This document shows positions 30,499-41,358 of a DNA stretch of 64,000 bases, piece after piece; the first letter of the stretch is position 1, and every line of letters begins with the position of its first letter. A program made the translations under genes and the position numbers. The notes beneath the pieces were generated by a model. The model did not search any database. It was not told the DNA's origin and worked only from the letters and a program-made list of their open reading frames with translations. Origin of the DNA: an uncultured Myxococcaceae bacterium (GTDB lineage: Bacteria; Myxococcota_A; Polyangia; Polyangiales; Ga0077539); contig CAMFHP010000002.1 in the NCBI GenBank assembly GCA_945952225.1, positions 62,001 to 126,000 of the forward strand. The letters run 5' to 3'.

Positions 30499-32448
30499 TC
30501 AGCGCCGCCTGCGCCGCGCCACCGCGAGGCCCGCGAGCGCCATGAGCCCCAGCGCGCCGTGCGACGTGTCTCGCGCCCCGGGCACCGCGCATCCGCAGCC
30601 GTCGCCCGAGTAGTCGCCCGTGAGCGCCGCATCGGGCGCCGCATCGATCGCCGCATCGACCACGGCCACGTCGGCCACGGCCGCGTCGGAGGAGCTCACG
30701 TCGGAGGTGCTCCCATCGGCAACGCTCACGTCGGCGATTGCCACATCGGAGATCGCCACGTCGGCGATCGCCCCATCGGCGGCCGCATCGCCCGCATCGA
30801 CGGAGGCGTCGGGCGCGACCTCGCAGCGGCCCGCAGCGCCCGCCGTGGGCGTCACGCAGCGCATCCCGTCGGGGCACCCGTTGCCGCCCTCGCGGCAGCC
30901 CGCAACGCACGCGCTCGTCGTCGCGTCGCACACACGTCCCGAGCGCGCGCCGCCGCAGTCGCCGTCCGCGGTGCACCCGCACGTGCCCATCGTGAGGCAG
31001 CGTCCGCCGCGCATCGTGGCGTCGCAGCGCGAGGTGCTCGCGGCGGTGCATTCCACGCAGGTGTAGCGGTCGGGGTCACAGAGCGTGCGCCCGTCGCTGC
31101 GTCCCGCGCAGTCGCTGTCGCCGCGGCAGGCCACGCACGCCGAGGGGGCTGCGTCGCCGGTGAGGCACAGCGGGCGATCCATCGCGGTGCGGCGGCAGTC
31201 CGCGTCGAAGTTGCAGGTCGTGGTGCAGGTGCCCACGGCGGCGCCCGTCGCGTCGTCGCTCGTGCAGAAGCGATCCGCGGGGCATCCGTTGCGTCCCATC
31301 GCGGGGGAGCATCCCGCCACGCAGCGCCGCGTGCTCGCGTCGCACACGCGCCCCGACGTCGCGTCGCCGCAGTCGCGGTCTGTCGCGCATCCGCACGCGC
31401 CCGCGACGCAGGCCGCGCCATCGCCCGAGGCCGTGCACGCCGCGCTGTTCGTCGCCGTGCAGGCCGCGCAGGTGGCGCGCGCAACGTCACACACGCCGCG
31501 CGCGCCGGTGCAGCGCGCGGTGCTCGAAGCCGAGCACTCGCCGCACGCGCCGGTGGTCGTGCACGCGGGCGTCGAGCCGCCGCAGTCGGAGTCTCCGCGG
31601 CACGCGACGCACACGCCGGTGCCCGTGTCACACGCCGGCGTGGCGCCGCTGCAATCGGCGCTCGTGCGGCACGCGACGCACACGCTCCGCGCGGTGTCAC
31701 AGCGCGGCGTGGCACCGCTGCACTGGCTGTCGGAGAGGCACTGCACGCACACGCTCCGCGCGGTGTCGCAGACGGGCGTCGACCCCGCGCAGTCGCTCGA
31801 TGCGAGGCACTGCACGCACACGCCGCCCGGGTTGCACACGCCTGCAGGTGCGGCGCAGGTCGCGTGCGGCGTGCCCTGCTGCGACGAGGGACAGCCGCCC
31901 TCCCAGAGCTGGATGTCGTCGAAGTCGGCCGTGCCCGCGGCGCCGCTGGAGAAGAGCTCGTGCTTCAACACGATGTGCGTCGCGGTGCTCTCGACGGTGA
32001 AGGCCGCGGTGAGCCAATGCCACGCGCCGTCGGAGGGCGCGTCGGTCACGTTGCCGCCGTAGTTGTTGTTGTAGGGCGCGCGTCCCATGAGCCAGTGCTC
32101 GGCCCCCACGGCGCCCGCGGCGTTCGAGAGGTTGATGCCGAGAAAGGGCTGCGTGCCCGTGGAGCCGCGGATCCACGCGGTGACGCAGTAGCGCTCGCCG
32201 CCGCGCACGGGAATGCCCGCGCGCGTGAAGATGCGTCCGCCGCCGATGAGCACGGTCTCGCGCTGAAAGCGGCTGGAGCACGTGCCTCCGGCGCCGTCGC
32301 TCAGGAGGTTGATGGGGTTCGAATCGACGGGGCGCCATCGCGAGGCGTCGGTCTCCCAGTCTTCGGCGAAGAGGCGCGTCTGCGCGGCGGCGGGTGCGGC
32401 CGTGGAGACCATGGCGAGGAGCGTGGCGGCGAAGGGCAGTCTGCGCAT
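30499..32448 (-). CDS. Cys-rich repeat protein with MYXO-CTERM sorting signal
   Basis: 649 residues. A signal peptide (STAAPAAAQ) is followed by a beta-sandwich-like region of about 170 residues resembling a carbohydrate-binding module. A long array of Cys-rich units follows (for example CVQCLASSDCAGSTPVCDT, CVACRGDSDC), then an Asp/Ala/Val linker, and the tail CGCAVPGARDTS, a hydrophobic helix and RRRRR. That tail is the MYXO-CTERM type known to direct surface anchoring in Myxococcota. A TACGCT hexamer lies 7 nt before the ATG. Confidence 0.88.
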   Translation of the reverse strand: MRRLPFAATLLAMVSTAAPAAAQTRLFAEDWETDASRWRPVDSNPINLLSDGAGGTCSSRFQRETVLIGGGRIFTRAGIPVRGGERYCVTAWIRGSTGTQPFLGINLSNAAGAVGAEHWLMGRAPYNNNYGGNVTDAPSDGAWHWLTAAFTVESTATHIVLKHELFSSGAAGTADFDDIQLWEGGCPSSQQGTPHATCAAPAGVCNPGGVCVQCLASSDCAGSTPVCDTARSVCVQCLSDSQCSGATPRCDTARSVCVACRTSADCSGATPACDTGTGVCVACRGDSDCGGSTPACTTTGACGECSASSTARCTGARGVCDVARATCAACTATNSAACTASGDGAACVAGACGCATDRDCGDATSGRVCDASTRRCVAGCSPAMGRNGCPADRFCTSDDATGAAVGTCTTTCNFDADCRRTAMDRPLCLTGDAAPSACVACRGDSDCAGRSDGRTLCDPDRYTCVECTAASTSRCDATMRGGRCLTMGTCGCTADGDCGGARSGRVCDATTSACVAGCREGGNGCPDGMRCVTPTAGAAGRCEVAPDASVDAGDAAADGAIADVAISDVAIADVSVADGSTSDVSSSDAAVADVAVVDAAIDAAPDAALTGDYSGDGCGCAVPGARDTSHGALGLMALAGLAVARRRRR

Positions 32449-32455
32449 GGTGGTG

Positions 32456-32489
32456 AGCGTATCCCGTCGCGCGCGCGTCGCGGTATGGT
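32456..32489. promoter_or_regulatory. Back-to-back -10 hexamers in a 47-bp divergent interval
   Basis: TACGCT on the minus strand (32456-32461) is 7 nt from the leftward ATG at 32448; TATGGT on the plus strand (32484-32489) is 6 nt from the rightward GTG at 32496. There is no room for leaders or Shine-Dalgarno sites, so both genes appear leaderless. Clear -35 boxes are not seen. Confidence 0.4.
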
Positions 32490-32495
32490 CGCGCG

Positions 32496-34559
32496 GTGAA
32501 GCAACGCCCCGTCTCGTGCGGACTGCTCGTCCTCCTCGGTGCGCTCGCGACCCCGGCGTCGACGCCGCACGCGCAGTCGTCGCCGCTGTCGATCGTGTGG
32601 CCCACGGGCGAGGGCGACCCGGTGGAGGCCCTCGTCTCCCTCGACGCCGACGACGACGACGACGACGGCGTGCCCGACCTCGCGGCGCCTCCCTCCGACG
32701 ACGACGAGGTGGTGCGTGTGACCGTGCGCAACGTCACGACGGGCGCGGTGCGTGTGTCCGTCGAGGGCGGCGTGCGCATCGTGACGCCGGGCGGTCTCGC
32801 GACGAGCTTCAACGCGCCGGTGCGCGAGGGGCGCGCGGAGGTCTTGCTCGTGGGCGTGGCCGCGAGCGCGAGGGCCCGCGACGCGTCGGTGACCCTCTCC
32901 GCGGGCGCGGAATCGCAACGGGTGGAGCTCACCGTGGTGGCCGCGACGATGCTCGACGGACACAACGCGCCGCGCTTCGCACACCGCGACGCCGTGGGCC
33001 TCTCGCACGAGATCACCACCGACGAGACGCTGCCGCGCCGCGCGTCGTGGGGAGAGGTCTCGGGCGACGTCGACAACGTGCGCGTCGAGGTGTGGGACCC
33101 GGGCGCGTCGAGCCAGGCCACCGCGCGCGTCGAGGCGCTCGGAACGTCGGCCTCCGTGGGGCTCGCGCCGGGCGCGTTGCGCGGGCAGATCGCGGGCCTC
33201 GCGCTGGCGCGTCCGACGTCGGGGCTGCCGCATCGATCAGGCTTCGTGCGCCTCGTGGGCGACGACCTCGACCTGCGCGCGCCGGGTGTTCAAGGGCAGA
33301 CGCTGCTCGTGGGGCTGCGGGATCGTGTGCGCGTGCACTACCAGCGTCCCGGTGTGGCGGGCGAGGCCACCGGCGACCTGCGCGTCGGGCGCCCCGGCAA
33401 CGAAGACGGACCGCTCGCGGCGCGTCGCGCGCGATGGCACATCGTGGTGCTCCGTCAGCGCGGCGACCGCACGGGCCCCGTCGTGGGCAACGACGACGAG
33501 GGCGCGCTGCGCATCGCGCGACGTCAGGTGTCGATCGCGAACGAGGTCTACCTCCAGTGCGCGATGACCTGGGGCGACCCCGAGCGCGCGGACGTGACCG
33601 TCGCCGAACCCGCGCGCGATGCGCTGCTCTCCGTGGGCGACAACGACGGGCTCGCGGCTGCGGGCGGCGCCGTGCGCGTGATGGTGAACAGCGTGGCCGT
33701 GGGGCCCGTGCAGCTCCAGCCGGGATGGCGTCCCATCGACACGGCGCGCGCGCTCGCGACGGCGATGCGGGCCCGCGGGTTCACCGTGCGCGTGACCGAG
33801 AACCCCCGCACCGACTACGGCGCGTGGGGGAGCGCCGACCTCGTCGCGCGCGACCGTTCGGGCCACCTCGCGAGCTTCGCGCCCGTGGGAACGAACCCGC
33901 TGAGCACCGACGCGCAGCAGTCCGTGGCGATCGGGCGCGTCGACCTTCGCGACGGCATCGACGAGTTCAACAACCTGAACTCTGCGTCGGGCACGCTCGA
34001 AGAGCGCGCGCTCGTGAAGCCCCTCGGCGACGACGATCCGCGCACCGTCGACCTGCTGGTGATCAACCGCTTCGCGCGCGGCACGCGCATCGGCGAGGCC
34101 TTCGTCGAAGGCGCGGCGGGCACGTGGGTCAACGGACTGCTCATCGACCGCGCGGGCATCTCCGCGGAGCGCGAGGCGTGGACGCAATCGCACGAGGCGG
34201 GGCACATCCTCCTCGACCAGCCGTGGCACCCCGACAACATGGGCCCCGATCGCCCGTGGCTGCTCATGGACGCCGACGCGAGCCTCGCCGCGGTGACGGG
34301 ACCGAAGCGGCTCACGGTCGATGAGTGCGCACGCATCCATCAGCGCAGCGGCGTCGACGCGGTGCCGGGGCTGCTCGAACGCTACGACACGGTCCGTGTG
34401 TCTCCGCGCGCGTCGGAGTTCGCGGCGTGGCCTGCGGCGCCGCTCTATCCCCGCGAGGGCGATGCGCGCGACGTCGCCGCGCAGCCCACCAACACCGCGG
34501 TCACGACGGGCCCTGCGGACGTGTCGTCGACGGAGGCGGGCGTCACGCTGCGTCGCTGA
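32496..34559 (+). CDS. Secreted protein with HExxH zincin-like motif
   Basis: 687 residues from a GTG start. A signal peptide (GALATPASTPHAQ) and an Asp-rich segment (DADDDDDDGVPD) are followed by beta-rich regions. Near the C-terminus SHEAGHILLDQPWH carries HExxH (His566, Glu567, His570) with a further His at 578, suggesting a zinc metallopeptidase site. The spacing differs from the metzincin HExxHxxGxxH, so the third ligand is uncertain. No known family is recognised over the full length. Confidence 0.65.
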   Translation: MKQRPVSCGLLVLLGALATPASTPHAQSSPLSIVWPTGEGDPVEALVSLDADDDDDDGVPDLAAPPSDDDEVVRVTVRNVTTGAVRVSVEGGVRIVTPGGLATSFNAPVREGRAEVLLVGVAASARARDASVTLSAGAESQRVELTVVAATMLDGHNAPRFAHRDAVGLSHEITTDETLPRRASWGEVSGDVDNVRVEVWDPGASSQATARVEALGTSASVGLAPGALRGQIAGLALARPTSGLPHRSGFVRLVGDDLDLRAPGVQGQTLLVGLRDRVRVHYQRPGVAGEATGDLRVGRPGNEDGPLAARRARWHIVVLRQRGDRTGPVVGNDDEGALRIARRQVSIANEVYLQCAMTWGDPERADVTVAEPARDALLSVGDNDGLAAAGGAVRVMVNSVAVGPVQLQPGWRPIDTARALATAMRARGFTVRVTENPRTDYGAWGSADLVARDRSGHLASFAPVGTNPLSTDAQQSVAIGRVDLRDGIDEFNNLNSASGTLEERALVKPLGDDDPRTVDLLVINRFARGTRIGEAFVEGAAGTWVNGLLIDRAGISAEREAWTQSHEAGHILLDQPWHPDNMGPDRPWLLMDADASLAAVTGPKRLTVDECARIHQRSGVDAVPGLLERYDTVRVSPRASEFAAWPAAPLYPREGDARDVAAQPTNTAVTTGPADVSSTEAGVTLRR

Positions 34560-34799
34560 TCAGCGGCGCCCCTCGGGCGGAATGACACTCGATCCGGGGC
34601 GGATGAGCCCCGCGCCGCAGGTGCCCGCGAAGCCCTTGATTTTCGCGCCCACGAAGGCCGCTGCGAGGAGCCCGACGAGCATCAGTCCCACGAGGCGCAC
34701 CACGAAGCGTCGGTCGCGTTCGACGGGCACCAGCGTGCTTTCGTCGACGGTGCCGGTCGAAGGAACGGGGGGCTCATCGTCGGGGGCGGAGGTCGACAC
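34560..34799 (-). CDS. Small single-pass membrane protein
   Basis: 79 residues from a GTG start. An acidic N-terminal 30 residues, one transmembrane helix (FVVRLVGLMLVGLLAAAFVG) and a short tail. TATAGG on the minus strand lies 8 nt before the start codon. It lies 36 bp downstream of the ECF sigma gene on the same strand and could belong with it, but it does not look like a known anti-sigma factor. Confidence 0.6.
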   Translation of the reverse strand: MSTSAPDDEPPVPSTGTVDESTLVPVERDRRFVVRLVGLMLVGLLAAAFVGAKIKGFAGTCGAGLIRPGSSVIPPEGRR

Positions 34800-34835
34800 G
34801 GCGGCGACCTATACCACCGTCGCGAGGCCGTTGGA

Positions 34836-35744
34836 TCAGGCGTAGACCACCGAGGTGAGGGCGAGGGCGAGGGCGCAGCTCGCGGCGTCGGGATCGCGTG
34901 CGGGGGCCGTCGTGCGGCGCGCGCTGCGTCGCGCGATCTGGGTCACGGGAGGCGCCTCGGCGGGGCGTCGTGCGGCCTCGTCGAGCGCGCGTCGGAGCTG
35001 GTCGCGGGCTTCGTGCATGCGCCACGCGATGGTGCCCTCCGTGGTGTTGAGCACCGCGGCGGCCTCGGGGTGCGTGAGGCCCTGAAGGGTGGTGAGCACC
35101 ACGGTGGTGCGGAGCAGCGGCGAGAGGCGGTCGAAGGCCGCGACGAGCTGGGCGTAGGTCTCGCGGAGTTCGAGCGCGCGCTGCGGGGCGCCGCCTGCGT
35201 CGACGGCGACGGCGAGGGAGACGCGGGGGTCGTCGAGGTCGGGGCCCGTGCGCACGCGGCGCTTCTGGATCACCTGGAGCGAGCGGTTCACGGCGATGCG
35301 GTAGAGCCAGGTGAAGAACGCGCTGCGGCCCTCGAAGTGCGGGAGGTGCTCGTAGGCCTTGAGAAAGACGTCCTGCGCGATGTCGTCGGCGTCGGTGGCG
35401 CTGCCCGTGAGGTGCAGCGCGAGGGCGAGGATGCGCGGGCGAAAGCGCAGCACGAGGGTGTTGAACGCGCGGACACTCCCGGCGCGCGCGGCCTCGACGA
35501 GGTCGCCGTGCTCTTCGGTGGCGGGCGTGGTGGCGACGGTGAGCGTGCGGCGGCGCGCATGGGCCGCGGCGGGCACGGGCGGCGGTGCGGCGCGACGGTG
35601 CGCGCGGGCGAGGGCTTCGGGCGGAACGGGCGGCGGGAGCGCTTCGACGTGGGCGTCGAGGGAGGGCGCCTCGGACGCAGAAACGCGGCGGCGGAGGGCC
35701 TCGGGCGGTACCGGAGGAGGCTGTCGGCGGGCGTCGGCGCTCAT
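34836..35744 (-). CDS. ECF-type RNA polymerase sigma factor with extensions
   Basis: 302 residues, about 100 longer than a normal ECF factor. Region 2 (FRPRILALALHLTGSATDAD, then DIAQDVFLKAYEHL) and region 4 (LSPLLRTTVVLTTLQGLTHP, then EGTIAWRMHEARDQLRR) are clear. The N-terminal 75 residues hold three proline-rich units, PPPVPPEALRRR, PPPVPPEALARA and PPPVPAAAHARR. The C-terminal end after region 4 is basic and finishes in a hydrophobic CALALALTSVVYA. No classical anti-sigma gene is adjacent; a 79-residue membrane protein follows. Confidence 0.88.
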   Translation of the reverse strand: MSADARRQPPPVPPEALRRRVSASEAPSLDAHVEALPPPVPPEALARAHRRAAPPPVPAAAHARRRTLTVATTPATEEHGDLVEAARAGSVRAFNTLVLRFRPRILALALHLTGSATDADDIAQDVFLKAYEHLPHFEGRSAFFTWLYRIAVNRSLQVIQKRRVRTGPDLDDPRVSLAVAVDAGGAPQRALELRETYAQLVAAFDRLSPLLRTTVVLTTLQGLTHPEAAAVLNTTEGTIAWRMHEARDQLRRALDEAARRPAEAPPVTQIARRSARRTTAPARDPDAASCALALALTSVVYA

Positions 35745-36057
35745 GGGTCGAGTGGTTTGGATCGCGAGGGACCGCGACCCTTGGGTGGCGCTTCGACGCG
35801 GGAAGGTGCTTCGGCGGTGCGGACGAAATTCGCCAGAACGCTACGGCGCTGCTCAAGGCCCCGCACGCGCCACCGATCGAGTGTGCAGGACACGATGAAG
35901 CGTTGGAAGTGGGCAGAGATGGGGCGCCGCGGCGGCATGGTGATCTGTGAGGGTCCCGTGTCGATGTCGATTCAGTGGCCGAGCGACGGAGGGTGCGTCG
36001 CGAAGTGGTGGTTCGCGGGGCGGTGCGTGATGACCGTCGCTCCGGGCATGGCGTAGG
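35745..36057. other. 313-bp interval between sigma factor and hydrolase genes
   Basis: It holds the upstream region of the ECF sigma gene (minus strand) and the 3' flank of the hydrolase gene. No obvious ECF promoter pair or hairpin was found. The only coding candidate is the 53-codon frame at 35895-36056, listed separately. Confidence 0.5.
35895..36056 (+). CDS. Possible 53-residue protein
   Basis: An ATG frame with an AGGA 4 nt upstream, high G/C at third positions and a TAG two bases from the convergent hydrolase stop. The product is Trp/Cys/Met-rich (for example GGCVAKWWFAGRC) with no recognised domain. In DNA this G+C-rich such frames also occur by chance, so support is weak. Confidence 0.27.
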   Translation: MKRWKWAEMGRRGGMVICEGPVSMSIQWPSDGGCVAKWWFAGRCVMTVAPGMA

Positions 36058-36918
36058 TCATCGGGTGCGCCGCAGGAGCCATTCGGCGAGGATGCGGTTC
36101 ACGGTCTCGGGCTGTTCCTGTTGAACGAAGTGGCCGCAGTCGGGGACGCGGCGGATCTCGAGGTCGAGCGCGTGGCGCGTGTGCGGTGCGATGAGCGCGT
36201 TGCCCAGCACCACGTCGCGCTCGGCCCACACGAGGAGCCCGGGCTGGCGCAGCACCGGGGCGTGGCGCAGTCCGCCCGAGAACGCGCGCCGCGCGGCCTC
36301 GCGGTAGTACGCGAGCGCCGGGCGAAGCGTCTCGGGTGACGCGAAGGTTCCGCGCACGGACTCCACGAGCGCGGGGGGAACCGCGCCGCCCATCGCGCGC
36401 ATGCGACGGAGCACGCCCTCGCCGCCGTCGCGCGTGAGCAGCCGTTCGGGCAGCCACGGGATGTTGAAGAACAGAATGTATCCGCTGCGTGCGAGCTGTT
36501 CGCGCGACGCGAGGGCCTCTTCGAAGAGCACCTGCGCGCGCGGGCAGTTCAGCACCGCGTAGCGGGTCACCCGTTGCGGGTGTCGCGCGGCGGCCTCCCA
36601 CGTGATCGCGCCGCCCCAGTCGTGACCGACCACTGCGGCTTCGTCTTCACCGAGCGCCGCGATGAGCGCGGCCACGTCGTCGGCGAGCGCGGGGAGCGTG
36701 TAGCCCGTCGCGGGATGTTCGCTGAGCCCGTAGCCACGGAGGTCGGGCGCCACGACGCGAAAGCCCGCGCGGGCGAGCGCGGGGATCTGCGCGCGCCACG
36801 AGAACCACCGCTCGGGAAAGCCGTGGAGCAGCAGCACCAGCGGCCCCCTTCCCGCCGTCGCGTAGTGAAAACGCACGCCGCCGGCCACCACCGACGACTC
36901 CCGGATCTCCTCGAGCAT
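36058..36918 (-). CDS. Alpha/beta hydrolase, epoxide-hydrolase-like
   Basis: 286 residues. HGFPERWFSWRAQIPAL holds the oxyanion region, VVGHDWGGAITWEAA has the nucleophile Asp (GHDWGG, as in epoxide hydrolases and haloalkane dehalogenases), and a late GHFVQQEQPE holds the catalytic His. A cap region lies between. The nucleophile type favours an epoxide hydrolase. The substrate is unknown, and the box locus is too far away to infer a link. It is divergent from the SDR gene. Confidence 0.85.
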   Translation of the reverse strand: MLEEIRESSVVAGGVRFHYATAGRGPLVLLLHGFPERWFSWRAQIPALARAGFRVVAPDLRGYGLSEHPATGYTLPALADDVAALIAALGEDEAAVVGHDWGGAITWEAAARHPQRVTRYAVLNCPRAQVLFEEALASREQLARSGYILFFNIPWLPERLLTRDGGEGVLRRMRAMGGAVPPALVESVRGTFASPETLRPALAYYREAARRAFSGGLRHAPVLRQPGLLVWAERDVVLGNALIAPHTRHALDLEIRRVPDCGHFVQQEQPETVNRILAEWLLRRTR

Positions 36919-37027
36919 CGCGCACCTCGCGGCCTTCGCGCGGCGTGAGCTTCGCGCTTCGCCCCGCGCGGCGCGCACGTTACAACACCCGCGCAGCGCA
37001 ACCGTAGAGAGGAGACGCACAGCACCG

Positions 37028-37783
37028 ATGGCAAGCATCACCCTGGAGGGCAAGGTCGCGATCATCACCGGCGCGAGCCGCGGCATCGGCGAGGCGATCG
37101 CCCGCACCTTCGTGGCCCACGGCGGCCGCGTGGTGCTCGCCGCGCGCAAGCTCGATGGCGTGAAGGCCGTCGCCGATTCGCTCGGTGACCGCGCGTTCGC
37201 CGTGGCCGCACACACCGGTCACGAAGCCCAGTGCGAGGCCCTCGTGCGGTCCGCCGTCGAGCGCTTCGGCGCCGTCGACGTGCTGGTCAACAACGCCGCC
37301 ACCAACCCCTACTTCGGCCCCATGATCGACACCGACATGGGCGCGTGGGCCAAGACCTTCGAGGTCAACCTCCAGGGCTACTTCTGGATGGCCCGCGAGG
37401 TCGCGCGTCACCTCCGCGCGCGCGACGCGGGCGGCTCCATCGTGAACGTGTCGAGCGTGGCGGGCCTCGAAGCCGCGCCGATGCAGGGCGTCTACGGCGC
37501 CACCAAGGCCGCCGTGGTCTCGATGACGAAGACCCTCGCGTACGAGCTCGGCCCGTCGAAGATCCGCGTGAACGCGCTCGCGCCGGGGCTCATCGAGACG
37601 CGCCTCTCGTCGGCCATCGTGCAGAACGACGCGATCGTCGCCGAGGTGCTCCGCAAGACACCGCTCGGGCGCTACGGCCAGCCCGACGAGATCGCGGGCG
37701 GGGCGCTCTTTCTCGCGAGCGAGGCCTCGTCGTTCATGACCGGCCAGGTGCTCGTGATCGACGGCGGCATGACGAGCTGCTGA
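37028..37783 (+). CDS. SDR-family NAD(P)-dependent oxidoreductase
   Basis: 251 residues, classical short-chain dehydrogenase length. Cofactor motif TGASRGIG, NNAA, catalytic Ser in SIVNVSSVAG and YGATK (Tyr and Lys) are all present. The C-terminal end FLASEASSFMTGQVLVIDGG is typical of the FabG/glucose-dehydrogenase-like group. The substrate cannot be told. An AGAGGAG-type site precedes the ATG. Confidence 0.92.
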   Translation: MASITLEGKVAIITGASRGIGEAIARTFVAHGGRVVLAARKLDGVKAVADSLGDRAFAVAAHTGHEAQCEALVRSAVERFGAVDVLVNNAATNPYFGPMIDTDMGAWAKTFEVNLQGYFWMAREVARHLRARDAGGSIVNVSSVAGLEAAPMQGVYGATKAAVVSMTKTLAYELGPSKIRVNALAPGLIETRLSSAIVQNDAIVAEVLRKTPLGRYGQPDEIAGGALFLASEASSFMTGQVLVIDGGMTSC

Positions 37784-37805
37784 CCGCTGCGATACCGTGC
37801 GCCCC

Positions 37806-39326
37806 GTGAAGCCTCTACGGGTGCTCGGGGTCGTGGCGTTGTTCCTCTCGGCGTGCGGTGCGCGCACGGGTTTGCGCGTCCCCGATGGTGCGCTCCTCGA
37901 TGCGCCCGATGCGTCGGACATTCCCGACGTGTCGGATTCTTCCGACGTGTTCGACGCGTCGGACATTCCCGACGTGTTCGATGCGCCCGATGCGTCGGAC
38001 ATTCCCGACGTGTTCGATGCGCCCGACGTGTTCGATGCGCCCGACGTCCCCGACGTGGTCGACGTGCGCGATGCGTCCGATGCGCCCGACGTGTGTGTGC
38101 CCGTGGCCGACGGATGCGGTGCGGTCGAGCGCTGCGGCGATGGCGCCGACAACAACTGCAACGGGCTCGTCGACGAGGGCTGCGCGTGCGAGCCCGGCGC
38201 GGTGCAGCCGTGCTTCGCGGGACCTCCGGGGCGACGCGGCGTGGGGGCCTGCGCCGACGGCGCGCAGCTCTGCGCGATGACCGGACGATGGGGCGCGTGC
38301 GTGGGCGGAATCGTTCCGCGTCCCGACGTCTGCAACGGCCTCGACAACCTCTGCGACGGGTGCTCGCAGCAGAACGACTGCCCCATCACGTGCCCTGCGC
38401 CCGGAGATTCCCGCGTGGCCGACGGGCGCCCCTTCGCGGACTACGTGCTACGCGGACGCGACTTCTACCCCGGTCCCGCGCGCGCCTGGCGGTGGACCGT
38501 CGAGGGCGGACCTTGCGACCGCCTCTCGACCACGCCGAGCTTCACCGTGCGCGACGGCAACGCCGAGACCGCCACGTTCACCCCGCTGCTCTCGGGCGAC
38601 TACCGCGTGACGCTCACCGTGGTCACGGGCATGGGCCGCACGCTCACCTGCACCTGGCTCGTGCACGTCGAGGGACCGGGGCTCCGCGTCGAGATGTGCT
38701 ACCCCGAGAACACCACCGTCGACCTCGACCTCTTTCTCTCGCGACCGGGCTTCGCGGGGAGCTGGTACCCGATGGGGCGCGACGTGTTCTCGCCATCTCC
38801 GTCGGTATGCGGCTGGCACAACTGCGAGGCCACGATCCGCGGCGCCAACAGCGACGGAGGCATGGTTCCGCGCGCCGACTGGGGCTACCGCGCGTCGCCG
38901 CTCACGGCCTGCGCGAGCGGTCCCCACGGCCCCGAGTGGACGGCCCTGGGCTTCTGCGCGAACCCGCGCCTCGACATCGACAACAACCTCTCGAAGGCCA
39001 TCGGATCGCCCGAGAACATCAACGTCGACGCGCCCCGCGACGGCGAGGTGTTCCGCGTGATGGTGCACAACTTCTCGGGCACGGTCGCGCGGCCGCTCGT
39101 GAACATCTACTGCTCGGGCCGTCGCGTGGCGACCTACGGCGAGGCGCCCGACACGGTGCCCGCGTTCACGGGCGACACGAACCCGCTCGTGGGCGCGATG
39201 TGGCGCGTGGTCGACGTGCGCACGCGCGTCGATGCGTCGGGGCGTACGACCTGCGAGGTCACGCCGCTGCACCCGACGGGCGCCACGCGCGGCTACGACG
39301 TGACCTACAACAACGCGCGCTTTTGA
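37806..39326 (+). CDS. Lipoprotein with Asp-rich linker and MopE-like metal-binding motif
   Basis: 506 residues from a GTG start; TACCGT (37793-37798) lies 7 nt upstream, which favours this GTG over 37797. A lipobox (ALFLSACGA), a repetitive DAPDASDIPDVFD linker of about 60 residues, then CGDGADNNCNGLVDEGC (residues ~110-126), a motif frequent in myxobacterial surface proteins and related to the MopE putative metal-binding motif. The rest is beta-rich (YVLRGRDFYPGPARAWRWTV; FSGTVARPLVNIYCSG). Function unknown. Confidence 0.78.
   Translation: MKPLRVLGVVALFLSACGARTGLRVPDGALLDAPDASDIPDVSDSSDVFDASDIPDVFDAPDASDIPDVFDAPDVFDAPDVPDVVDVRDASDAPDVCVPVADGCGAVERCGDGADNNCNGLVDEGCACEPGAVQPCFAGPPGRRGVGACADGAQLCAMTGRWGACVGGIVPRPDVCNGLDNLCDGCSQQNDCPITCPAPGDSRVADGRPFADYVLRGRDFYPGPARAWRWTVEGGPCDRLSTTPSFTVRDGNAETATFTPLLSGDYRVTLTVVTGMGRTLTCTWLVHVEGPGLRVEMCYPENTTVDLDLFLSRPGFAGSWYPMGRDVFSPSPSVCGWHNCEATIRGANSDGGMVPRADWGYRASPLTACASGPHGPEWTALGFCANPRLDIDNNLSKAIGSPENINVDAPRDGEVFRVMVHNFSGTVARPLVNIYCSGRRVATYGEAPDTVPAFTGDTNPLVGAMWRVVDVRTRVDASGRTTCEVTPLHPTGATRGYDVTYNNARF
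37898..38094. repeat. Imperfect tandem repeats encoding Asp-rich linker
   Basis: Units such as GCGTCGGACATTCCCGACGT recur three times between 37911 and 38012 with shorter GTTCGATGCGCCCGA units between. All stay in frame and encode ASDIPDVFDAPD-type peptides. Confidence 0.75.
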
Positions 39327-39331
39327 ACCGA

Positions 39332-41293
<1,962 letters not shown>

Positions 41294-41358
41294 CCGGGCG
41301 AAAGCGGTACCGCACAGGCCCCGCGACAGTGCGGCCCCGGCCGGGGTAGGGTCGCGCC

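Noticed and set aside
32310-32330. GGTTCGAAT resembling a tRNA T-loop
   Set aside because: Inside the coding sequence of the MYXO-CTERM gene, with no acceptor or anticodon stem around it.
36058-37215. Longer start for the alpha/beta hydrolase, upstream to 37215
   Set aside because: The upstream part would overlap the divergent SDR gene and lacks hydrolase similarity; the ATG at 36918 starts at the domain.
41300-41320. GCGGTACCGC as another copy of the dispersed palindrome
   Set aside because: Only the central 10 bp match; the flanks needed for the element are absent.
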